Assembly (NCBI GenBank): GCA_020852775.1
Contig: JADZAD010000271.1
Span: forward strand, 1 to 6,004
Source: Anaerolineae bacterium
GTDB taxonomy: Bacteria > Chloroflexota > Anaerolineae > Aggregatilineales > UBA3940
Direction of reading: 5' to 3'
Length of the DNA stretch: 6,004 nt
The notes under the pieces are model-generated. The model made no database searches and was not told where the DNA came from. It saw only the letters and a program-made list of their open reading frames with translations. Positions within the stretch are counted from its first letter, which is position 1. Every line of letters starts with the position of its first letter. The translations under genes were made by a program, and so were the position numbers. Shown one piece after another: positions 1 to 5,710 of the stretch.

Positions 1-63
1 CTGCAGCGTCTCGGGCAGGACGTTCTCAGCCGAACCGATCACTCCGATGTATTTCTGTGCCAT
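1..63 (-). CDS. Start of a Rossmann-fold protein, probably LOG/TIGR00725-like (partial)
   Basis: Only the first 21 residues lie in the window; the gene runs off the left edge. They read MAQKYIGVIGSAENVLPETL followed by Q. A YIGVIG(S/G) beta-strand and glycine turn at the extreme N-terminus is typical of the TIGR00725/LOG-like (DprA-related) nucleotide-binding fold, whose members include cytokinin riboside phosphate phosphoribohydrolases, but the diagnostic PGGxGTxxE motif would lie outside the window. The start is supported by AAGGTGG at 68-74, four bases before the ATG. The gene lies downstream of gyrB on the same strand but beyond a strong terminator, so it probably has its own promoter; I could not find a convincing one in the 53 bases between. 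The existence of the gene is fairly secure; the family call is an inference from one motif. Confidence 0.5.
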   Translation of the reverse strand, partial: MAQKYIGVIGSAENVLPETLQ

Positions 64-116
64 GTTTCCACCTTGGGTGCACGTATAGGAGTCAGGGAAC
101 GATACCACGATATAAC

Positions 117-152
117 AAAAGCCCCCGGTCCTCAAGTGGGATGGGGGCTTTT
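117..152 (-). terminator. Rho-independent terminator after gyrB, possibly bidirectional
   Basis: A perfect 10-bp inverted repeat pairs AAAAGCCCCC (117-126) with GGGGGCTTTT (143-152) around a 16-base loop. On the minus strand the GC-rich stem closes with a TTTT run, 24 bases after the gyrB stop codon, as expected for an intrinsic terminator. On the plus strand it is also followed by five T residues, so it could work in both directions, although no plus-strand gene leads into it. Confidence 0.9.
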
Positions 153-176
153 TCAGCACTCCGTGGTGATTATCAG

Positions 177-2099
177 CTACACGTCGAGGTTACGGACGCT
201 GCGAGCATGTGTCTGGATGAACTGACGGCGCGGCGGCACCGCGCTGCCCATCAGCATGTCGAAGGTGCGCTCGGCAATAGCCGCGTCCTCGATCGAAACC
301 TGGAGCAGCACCCGGTTCGTCGGATCCATCGTCGTCTCCCAGAGCTGCTCCGGGTTCATCTCACCCAGACCCTTGTAGCGCTGGAGATGCGCCTTGTCCA
401 CGGCGCCCATATCCTTGAGGATGGAATCCTTCTCAGTGTCATTGTAGGCGTAAACCTGTTTCTTGCCATTCTTGATCAGATAGAGCGGCGGCTGGGCGAT
501 ATACAGGTGGCCCCCCTCGATCAACTGACGCATGTAGCGGAAGAAGAACGTCAGCAGCAGGGTACGGATGTGCGCACCGTCCACGTCGGCGTCCGTCATG
601 ACGATGATCCGGCCGTAGCGAAGCCGCGAGAGGTCAAACTCCTCGCCGATGCCTACCCCCAGCGCCGAGATCAACGTCTGGATTTCGCGGTTTTCCAGCG
701 CCTTGTCCAGCCGGGCACGCTCGGTATTCAGAATCTTGCCACGCAGTGGCAGGATCGCCTGGAAGTGGCGATCGCGGCCCTGCTTGGCACTGCCTCCTGC
801 GCTGTCACCTTCGACAATGTAGAGCTCGGAGTTCTCCGGCTCACGCGAGGAACAGTCGGCCAGCTTGCCAGGCAGGGTGGAGTTCTGCAGCGGGCTGCTG
901 CGGATCAGGTCACGCGCACGCTTCGAGGCAACACGGGCGCGTGTGGAGATCAGGCACTTGTCATATATTGCTTTAGCGGCACGGGTGTCCGTTTGCAGGA
1001 ACTCGGCAAAAGCGTCGTTGACCACCGACTGCACCATGCCCTTGACCTCAGGGTTCATGAGCTTGACCTTGGTCTGGCTCTCGAACTGCGGGTTCGGGTG
1101 CTTGATGCTGACAATGGCGGTCAATCCCTCACGGGTGTCGTCGCCGCTGAAGTTCTGGTCGGCGTCCTTCAGCACACCTGCTTTGCGCGCGTAGTAGTTG
1201 ATTACACGGGTGAGTGCAGCCCGTACACCCTCGGTATGCGTGCCGCCGTCCGGCGTGTTGATCGTGTTGGCGAAGGAGAGTGACGTTTCTGAGTAGTAGT
1301 CAGCGTACTGGATGGCCGCCTCGACCTCGATCCCTTCTTCCTCGAAGTACTGTCGCCCGTAGACCACCTCGTGCAGCGGGTCGCGGTTGCGGTTGAGATA
1401 GCGCACAAACGAAGCGATTCCACCCTCAAAGTAGAAGGACATCTCCCGGGGGAAGGGTTCCTGCCGCTCGTCGCGCAGATGAATCGTCACGCCCCTGGTG
1501 ACAAAGGCCATCTCACGGAAACGCTGCGCCAGCAGGTCAAAGTTGAACTCAGTTTCGGGGAATATCTCCGGATCGGGCCAGAAAGTAATCACCGTACCCG
1601 TGTTATCGCTGAAACCAACCTCGGCAACCGGCTCAGTGGGCACACCACGCCTGAAGCGCTGCTGGTAGATTTTGCCGTCACGATAGACGGTAGCCTCAAG
1701 CCCCATTGAAAGCGCATTGACCGCCGTCACGCCGACGCCATGCAGACCGCCAGAGACTTTGTAACCACCACTGCCAAACTTGCCACCGGCGTGCAGTTCA
1801 GTCAGCACCATCTCAAGTGTGTTGCGCCCACTCTGCGTGTGAACCCCCACGGGGATACCACGCCCGTTATCCACCACACTGACGCCTCCATCGCGCGTCA
1901 GCAAGATCTGGATCGTGTCGCAGTAACCGGCCAGCACCTCATCAATCGAGTTATCGACCACCTCATAAACGAGATGGTGCAGCGCCTTGAGGTCAACCCC
2001 TCCCACGTACATACCGGGGCGCTTGCGGACCGCCTGAATCGCGCCCAGATGCTCGATCTGGTCTGCGCCGTAGTTGAGGTCTTTCTTCTGTTCCGCCAT
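177..2099 (-). CDS. gyrB: DNA gyrase subunit B
   Basis: ATPase subunit of DNA gyrase, which with GyrA introduces negative supercoils in cytoplasmic DNA. The 640-residue product carries the family motifs in order. The GHKL ATPase domain (about 15-225) has EVVDNSIDE with E46 as likely catalytic base and N50 as Mg ligand, VVDNGRGIP (75-83; D77 for adenine contact), and the lid motif GGLHGVG (117-123). The transducer domain has the QTK loop (342-344). The TOPRIM domain has EGDSAGG (E430) and DADVD (D503, D505, D507) for metal binding. The C-terminal tail has YKGLGEMNPEQLWETTMDP (575-593). It lacks the roughly 170-residue insertion of E. coli GyrB, as in most phyla. The ATG at 2099 is chosen because the family N-terminus starts there and AAGGA (2105-2109) sits five bases upstream; the in-frame extension to 2252 runs through the preceding gene. 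ParE is the only real alternative; overall fit favours GyrB. No gyrA, recF or dnaA is adjacent. A 46-base gap to the upstream membrane gene suggests possible co-transcription. Confidence 0.97.
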   Translation of the reverse strand: MAEQKKDLNYGADQIEHLGAIQAVRKRPGMYVGGVDLKALHHLVYEVVDNSIDEVLAGYCDTIQILLTRDGGVSVVDNGRGIPVGVHTQSGRNTLEMVLTELHAGGKFGSGGYKVSGGLHGVGVTAVNALSMGLEATVYRDGKIYQQRFRRGVPTEPVAEVGFSDNTGTVITFWPDPEIFPETEFNFDLLAQRFREMAFVTRGVTIHLRDERQEPFPREMSFYFEGGIASFVRYLNRNRDPLHEVVYGRQYFEEEGIEVEAAIQYADYYSETSLSFANTINTPDGGTHTEGVRAALTRVINYYARKAGVLKDADQNFSGDDTREGLTAIVSIKHPNPQFESQTKVKLMNPEVKGMVQSVVNDAFAEFLQTDTRAAKAIYDKCLISTRARVASKRARDLIRSSPLQNSTLPGKLADCSSREPENSELYIVEGDSAGGSAKQGRDRHFQAILPLRGKILNTERARLDKALENREIQTLISALGVGIGEEFDLSRLRYGRIIVMTDADVDGAHIRTLLLTFFFRYMRQLIEGGHLYIAQPPLYLIKNGKKQVYAYNDTEKDSILKDMGAVDKAHLQRYKGLGEMNPEQLWETTMDPTNRVLLQVSIEDAAIAERTFDMLMGSAVPPRRQFIQTHARSVRNLDV

Positions 2100-2145
2100 C
2101 TCGTTCCTTCCGTCTGTACCCTGAACCAACAGGAACCCGGTTTTA

Positions 2146-3177
2146 CTATGGGGTATTCGCCTGATTAGCGATAGATTGCTTGCGATCCAACTCCGCCAGC
2201 AGTAGTTCGCGCATTTCACGCCAGTAGCGGTGGTAGTCCTTAAAGAAGACAAACGTCGCCGTCACCAGCCCGGTAGCGACAAATGCGTGGCCGATCATGC
2301 CGAAGAGAGCCATCCACGTACTGGTATCCGCCAGTAGCCACACCAGATTGGTAAGCGAATAGAGCAGGAGAGCGCCAAGCACCATGGTGACGGTCGGGCC
2401 GAGATTCCACTGCACGATACGGACGCTGTCCCAGATGGCCAGAAACAGATTACGCCGGTTAATCAACATTCCATGCAGGACAAAGACCCCGTACAGGCTC
2501 ATCCAGGAGAGCAGCAGCAGCGCGCCCAGCATGACGACCAGCCCCAGCCAGGGCACCAGCAGCGCCGCGACCAGCGCAAGCAGGCCAAAGGGAACCAGCA
2601 CGATCAGCACCACCACCGGCAGCAGCAGGGCCAGCCCGGCGAACTGCAGTAGAAAGGCGGGCATACGCCTCAGTACATCCAGCACATTGAACTTCCCGGA
2701 TTGCCGGATTACTTCACCGATCAGCAGCATGTACAGCCCGAGAGCCGCCAACCCCGCCAGTGCCCCTTCAAGACGCGCACCGAGCACCCCCACCGGCCTG
2801 GCAACCATCCAGACGGACGGGGTGTGGTTGAAGGGCAGGTCATGGGCGATTTCGTCTGCGAGCAGGGTAGGAAGGAAAGCTACCGGAAGATACTGATCGC
2901 CGATTTCATCGATCATTTCCTGCGAGACCGCCGCCAGTTGATCCCAGGACTGGATGAGTGTTTCGTCACCTGTCTCCGCAGCCGTGGCCTGTATCTGCGC
3001 GATGTTGCTCGCAATCGCAGGTGTATAGTTAATCCGCGGGCCGGCCCACAGGAACAGATCAACCAGCAAGGGGATCAACAGCAGATAGGGCTTCCGCGAA
3101 ACAATATCGAAGCCCTGGCCGAGTGATTGTATGATGCCTACAGGAGGCGTGAGTGTGCTGATAACACGAGAAATCAT
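2146..3177 (-). CDS. Polytopic membrane protein of unknown function
   Basis: I do not recognise this 343-residue protein. It has about six or seven hydrophobic segments: roughly 29-47, 136-156, 173-197, 198-222, 215-238 (the last three are nearly continuous and hard to divide), 260-283 and 288-312. Between the first and second segments lies a hydrophilic stretch of about 85 residues (50-135), acidic and probably extracytoplasmic or peripheral. The C-terminus (313-343) is charged, with KDYHRYWREMRELLLAEL, and looks like a short cytoplasmic amphipathic helix. No catalytic or transporter motif is visible. The ATG at 3177 follows AGGGG (3180-3184) by only two bases, which is tight for a Shine-Dalgarno site; a good -10 element lies just upstream. 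The gene precedes gyrB by 46 bases on the same strand with no terminator in the gap, so read-through into gyrB is likely. Coding status is supported by length, coherent membrane topology and normal codon use. Confidence 0.85.
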   Translation of the reverse strand: MISRVISTLTPPVGIIQSLGQGFDIVSRKPYLLLIPLLVDLFLWAGPRINYTPAIASNIAQIQATAAETGDETLIQSWDQLAAVSQEMIDEIGDQYLPVAFLPTLLADEIAHDLPFNHTPSVWMVARPVGVLGARLEGALAGLAALGLYMLLIGEVIRQSGKFNVLDVLRRMPAFLLQFAGLALLLPVVVLIVLVPFGLLALVAALLVPWLGLVVMLGALLLLSWMSLYGVFVLHGMLINRRNLFLAIWDSVRIVQWNLGPTVTMVLGALLLYSLTNLVWLLADTSTWMALFGMIGHAFVATGLVTATFVFFKDYHRYWREMRELLLAELDRKQSIANQANTP

Positions 3178-3186
3178 AACCCCTGT

Positions 3187-3195
3187 ATTTTACCA
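3187..3195 (-). promoter_or_regulatory. Extended -10 promoter element of the 343-residue membrane protein gene
   Basis: The minus strand reads TGGTAAAAT here: TAAAAT (3187-3192) matches the TATAAT consensus at five of six bases and is preceded by the TGn extension that can substitute for a weak -35 box. No good -35 hexamer lies 16-18 bases upstream (TGTTAA is the nearest). The expected transcription start would fall around 3180-3181, only two to four bases before the ATG at 3177, implying a leaderless or nearly leaderless mRNA. Confidence 0.4.
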
Positions 3196-3312
3196 CATCT
3201 GCCCTCTGATTAACAGCGCCGTGCGGCTGGATCAGACCACCGGTTCTATACCACAGGCTTGCAACCCCGAGAATACTCTCCACGTACTGTCCATGAGAAT
3301 TGCACACCATCC

Positions 3313-3316
3313 GGAG
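3313..3316 (+). promoter_or_regulatory. Ribosome binding site that decides a TTG start
   Basis: GGAG at 3313-3316 lies seven bases before the TTG at 3324, an ideal spacing; a second GGAG at 3318-3321 is too close to act alone. The alternative in-frame TTG at 3300 and ATG at 3384 have no comparable site, so 3324 is the preferred start of the small membrane protein gene. Confidence 0.55.
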
Positions 3317-3323
3317 CGGAGTC

Positions 3324-3695
3324 TTGACTTCTTCCACGCCTTCGTCTTCTTCCAGGGGGCTGTCGGCAGCCTTCGCGGCAAGCATGGCGCTTTACTGCGT
3401 ACTGATCACCCTCGCCGGGGTGCTGGGAATACTGCCTCGCGCCGGGCATGCTGGCATCGTAGAGTGGCTGATGGCCGGTATCGGGCTGATGCTGGTACTT
3501 GAAGCGTCACTACGGGCGATCACTGTGCTGCTGGAGCCGGCTATCTGGAAAGCAATCCTGGGGATATTTCTGCTCGGAGGAGCACTGGCGACCGGGATCG
3601 GGGCGAGGTTTGAGGCTATGTGGCCATTCGGGCTGATTGCACTGGGCCTGATCGGGACGTTACGAACCATCAGCGGAGTGGTTCATCACCGCTGA
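3324..3695 (+). CDS. Small four-helix integral membrane protein, unknown function
   Basis: The 123-residue product starts with a short Ser/Thr-rich hydrophilic tail (1-11) and then has four hydrophobic segments at about 14-37, 44-68, 73-92 and 100-120, ending in HHR. Few charged residues interrupt the helices: E47, E60, R64, E71, K76 and R95. The size and topology resemble many small DUF-type membrane proteins, but I cannot assign a family or function. The TTG at 3324 is favoured because GGAG lies seven bases upstream; starting at the ATG at 3384 would remove the tail but keep all four helices. The gene is divergent from the upstream 343-residue membrane protein gene (146-base gap) and convergent with the LysM gene (42-base gap). 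It is the only plus-strand gene in the window. No convincing promoter was found; TTGCAA at 3259-3264 is a weak -35 candidate without a matching -10. Confidence 0.7.
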   Translation: MTSSTPSSSSRGLSAAFAASMALYCVLITLAGVLGILPRAGHAGIVEWLMAGIGLMLVLEASLRAITVLLEPAIWKAILGIFLLGGALATGIGARFEAMWPFGLIALGLIGTLRTISGVVHHR

Positions 3696-3737
3696 TCATC
3701 GACAGGTTTGACCGGCACTTCAACCCGGCAGGACAAT

Positions 3738-5312
3738 CTAGCTGTTACAGCGTACAGAGACGTCGTCGAGGTAGTTATCGTTGTTGGGGATCGGCCACAG
3801 CCTCAGATTCTCAAAGAAGATCGTGGTGCGGGTACCGGTCGCCTGGAAGCGATAGCTGATCTGAACATACTTGTCGTAGTGGCTATCATAGTAAGTGAAG
3901 GCACGGCTCCTCAGCACACCCGGAGCAAAGGCATCAGTCGCGCCACCTCGATCAACGGCGATAAACCATTGTGAGTTCAGGCGTGCATCTTCAGTGGAGA
4001 CTTCAGAGAGAAAGTTGTAGCCTGTACCGCTCCAGGACTGCACATAGGCAGTTACCTCACAGACCGCGCCGGGGGTGGTGGATACAGTCTGAAAGACACC
4101 CGCACGGCAGGTGCGGTAAAAGCAGAACCACTGCTGCGAAGTTACGCCACTGTGGATTCGGTTCGCCACATCGCTGGGCTTATATTCCGGGCGCCCCATT
4201 TTCAGATCAACAGGATTGCCAGTACCCAGCCTTTCAGCCGGGCACTTGCTCGTGGTGTAGGGCTGGTCACAGTAAAACGGTTCCCAGCTTTCAAAGACAT
4301 TGACCTCCCCGAAGATCACACCTCGCGTTGTGCCTTCAAAGCCGGGGTTGAAAAAGCGGTTCGGTGCGCTGGCGGGGATCGCCACCGCACCGAGGACGGC
4401 CTGGCCCGGATCGGTTGTCGCGGCGGCAACCGACGTGGCAGTCGGTGAGACAGGCGTGGCACTGGGCGCCGGCGTAGCAGTCGCCGCCGGTGCTGTCGCC
4501 CCCGGTACGGCAGTTGTCGGAACCGGAGAGGGCGTCCGTGTCGCGGTCGGTGTGCCGGGTGCCGGTGTCCGTGTTGCGGTCGGCGCGGCCGTCGGCGCTG
4601 CACCGCTGGCGGGGCGGATCAGCAGGTTCTGCCCTACGAAGATACGGTACGAGGCGTCCAGCCCGTTTAACTGCGCAATCGCCTGGTAGGTCGTACCGTA
4701 ACGCAGCGCGATCCGGTAGAGCGTCTCGCCAGCCTGCACTGTGTGGTACACCGCTGCCGTTCCGCCCTGCGTCGGTGCAGCCGTCGGAGCGGCGGTCGTC
4801 GCTGCGGGTGTCCCGGCAGTCGCGGTCGGTTGTGCTGTCCCAGGCGTACTGGTAACAGCACTTGTGGCCGCCGGTGTAGCAGTACTGGCTCCACCAGGCA
4901 GCCGCAGCACCAGTCCGACCGTAATACGGTTGGAATCGGTGATATTGTTCAGAGTTACCAGTGTATTGACCGTTACCCCGTAGCGCCGGGCAATACCGAA
5001 GAGCGTCTCGCCGGCCTGGACCGTGTGCGTGGCAGGCTGGCCCGTTGCCGGCGTAGCGGTCGTCCCGGTCGAAGGGATTGCCGCACCGGGGATAACCAGC
5101 GTCTGACCGACGAAGATGCGATCAGGATTGGTGATCCCGTTAGCAAAAGCCAGATCACTCGGTGTAACGCCGTACTGGCGCGCAATGCTGTACAGGGTTT
5201 GCCCCGGCTGGACGATGTGCGTCGTCGCCTGTGCAAGGGCAAGTGACACGCTGGCAAGAGCAACAGCTACTACTGCCAGCATCGCCATCGATGCACGAAG
5301 GAAGAACTTCAT
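3738..5312 (-). CDS. Secreted protein with three LysM domains and a beta-rich C-terminal domain
   Basis: This 524-residue protein begins with a Sec signal peptide: MKFFLR, a hydrophobic core (7-26) and a probable signal peptidase I site after A27 (ALA|QA). Three LysM domains follow at about 31-75, 96-138 and 189-232, each with the pattern (H/Y)xVQxGxTLxxIAxxYG and a terminal hydrophobic strand; LysM domains bind N-acetylglucosamine-containing glycans such as peptidoglycan. They are joined by Thr/Pro/Ala-rich linkers (76-95, 139-188, 234-300). The C-terminal region (about 313-524) starts with NPGFEG (322-327), is rich in Trp and Tyr, has six cysteines (348, 357, 397, 402, 418, 522) and ends in LDDVSV. 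This outline resembles carbohydrate-binding jellyroll domains of the CBM4/9 or galactose-binding type, but no hydrolase motif is visible. The ATG at 5312 is chosen over the GTG at 5348 because GGAG (5319-5322) lies six bases upstream and the signal peptide starts there. It probably forms a single-gene transcript from the promoter at 5379-5407. Confidence 0.93.
   Translation of the reverse strand: MKFFLRASMAMLAVVAVALASVSLALAQATTHIVQPGQTLYSIARQYGVTPSDLAFANGITNPDRIFVGQTLVIPGAAIPSTGTTATPATGQPATHTVQAGETLFGIARRYGVTVNTLVTLNNITDSNRITVGLVLRLPGGASTATPAATSAVTSTPGTAQPTATAGTPAATTAAPTAAPTQGGTAAVYHTVQAGETLYRIALRYGTTYQAIAQLNGLDASYRIFVGQNLLIRPASGAAPTAAPTATRTPAPGTPTATRTPSPVPTTAVPGATAPAATATPAPSATPVSPTATSVAAATTDPGQAVLGAVAIPASAPNRFFNPGFEGTTRGVIFGEVNVFESWEPFYCDQPYTTSKCPAERLGTGNPVDLKMGRPEYKPSDVANRIHSGVTSQQWFCFYRTCRAGVFQTVSTTPGAVCEVTAYVQSWSGTGYNFLSEVSTEDARLNSQWFIAVDRGGATDAFAPGVLRSRAFTYYDSHYDKYVQISYRFQATGTRTTIFFENLRLWPIPNNDNYLDDVSVRCNS
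4515..4580 (-). repeat. Two tandem 33-bp units in the Thr/Pro linker
   Basis: Residues 245-255 (TATRTPAPGTP) and 256-266 (TATRTPSPVPT) of the LysM protein are two 11-residue tandem units. At the DNA level a 17-base core, GTCCGTGTCGCGGTCGG (plus strand 4534-4550), recurs at 4567-4583 with one difference, exactly 33 bases apart. Such in-frame repeats are typical of linkers that change length by slippage. Confidence 0.75.
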
Positions 5313-5327
5313 GGCAAACTCCACAAC

Positions 5328-5340
5328 TCCCCTGAGGGGA
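5328..5340 (-). other. Small hairpin in the leader of the LysM gene
   Basis: TCCCC (5328-5332) and GGGGA (5336-5340) form a 5-bp perfect inverted repeat with a three-base loop. It lies in the predicted 5' untranslated region, five bases upstream of the GGAG ribosome binding site (5319-5322). It could shape translation or mRNA stability, but it is short and may be fortuitous. Confidence 0.35.
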
Positions 5341-5378
5341 TGCGGCACTCAAACCGATTTCATACTCTTGGTTCGCCA

Positions 5379-5407
5379 ATCATACTCCAGCACCGGGTGA
5401 GCGACAA
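5379..5407 (-). promoter_or_regulatory. Sigma-70-like promoter of the LysM gene
   Basis: On the minus strand TTGTCG (5402-5407, four of six matches to TTGACA) is followed after exactly 17 bases by TATGAT (5379-5384, five of six matches to TATAAT). Transcription would start near 5372, giving a leader of about 60 bases before the ATG at 5312. The site lies in the 134-base gap between the 56-residue protein gene and the LysM gene, as expected for an independently transcribed gene. A GCGAC/GTCGC inverted repeat (5401-5405, 5415-5419) overlaps the -35 box. Confidence 0.6.
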
Positions 5408-5424
5408 GCGAGTCGTCGCGAGAA

Positions 5425-5438
5425 CCGTTCTGGAACGG
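5425..5438 (-). terminator. Hairpin after the 56-residue protein gene, weak terminator candidate
   Basis: CCGTT and AACGG form a 5-bp stem around a four-base loop (5425-5438), starting eight bases after the stop codon of the short membrane protein gene. The minus-strand sequence after it is TTCTCGCG, not a T-run, so a classical intrinsic terminator is doubtful. Its position between that stop and the LysM promoter is suggestive only. Confidence 0.25.
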
Positions 5439-5446
5439 CACGGGTA

Positions 5447-5617
5447 TCAGAAGGGAACCCGGATCATGCCCTCGGCAACAGCCCGTGACAGCACCAGCCC
5501 CGCCGCGCCAAGCACCGCGAGTATCCCGGAGACCGTCAGGATTTTGATCATCAGCGGGACTTCCGTCTCTTCGACCGGTGCATGGACGTCGCCCGGTTCG
5601 TACTGGTCGTGTGGCAT
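5447..5617 (-). CDS. Short single-helix membrane protein of 56 residues, unknown function
   Basis: The product starts MPHDQYEPGDVHAPVEETEV and ends in MIRVPF. Residues 1-20 are hydrophilic and strongly acidic (D4, E7, D10, E17, E18, E20). Residues about 22-43 form one hydrophobic, Gly/Ala/Leu-rich membrane helix, followed by a short tail with R45 and R53. The charge distribution suggests the C-terminus faces the cytoplasm, but this is an inference. The start is well supported: GAGGAG at 5626-5631 lies eight bases before the ATG. The gene is 93 bases downstream of the uracil-DNA glycosylase stop and 134 bases upstream of the LysM start, all on the minus strand. I recognise no family; small proteins of this shape are often accessory subunits of membrane complexes, but nothing here identifies a partner. 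Confidence rests on the strong ribosome binding site and a sensible topology for so short an open frame. Confidence 0.7.
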   Translation of the reverse strand: MPHDQYEPGDVHAPVEETEVPLMIKILTVSGILAVLGAAGLVLSRAVAEGMIRVPF

Positions 5618-5710
5618 GGGTTATACTCCTCAACCGGCTATCAACAGAGCGGCTCGACCATACAGGAACCACCATCATTCAAGAGGGACACACCACCTGA
5701 GTAACGCCTG

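Noticed and set aside
64..116. A promoter for the gene at the left edge (TATACG as -10)
   Set aside because: The hexamer 17 bases upstream, TCGTGG, does not resemble a -35 box, and the TTGTTA nearby overlaps the terminator tail at the wrong spacing. Not supported enough to list.
57..1283. A 408-codon open frame on the plus strand, antisense to gyrB
   Set aside because: It lies opposite the well-conserved gyrB coding sequence, starts inside the neighbouring gene, runs through the terminator, and its Arg/Leu/Val/His-rich product shows no domain. It is explained by the GC-biased third positions of gyrB.
2100..2252. N-terminal extension of GyrB by 51 residues
   Set aside because: The extension is the shadow of the end of the upstream membrane protein gene, has no family similarity, and the ATG at 2099 has a good ribosome binding site and the expected GyrB N-terminus.
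3059..3385. A minus-strand frame of 108 codons spanning the divergent intergenic region
   Set aside because: It overlaps the membrane protein gene in another frame and the start of the plus-strand gene, and its composition is not protein-like.
3671..3737. Hairpins around the convergent gene ends (CAGCGG/CCGCTG at 3671-3694 and a CCGG pair at about 3713-3730) as terminators
   Set aside because: Neither is followed by a T-run on the relevant strand, and the first lies within the coding sequence and stop codon. Termination here may be Rho-dependent or unseen.
4300..4689. A plus-strand Ala/Val/Gly-rich frame of 129 codons opposite the LysM protein linker
   Set aside because: It is the reverse complement of the Thr/Pro/Ala linker codons; low complexity keeps all frames open. 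No ribosome binding site or domain.
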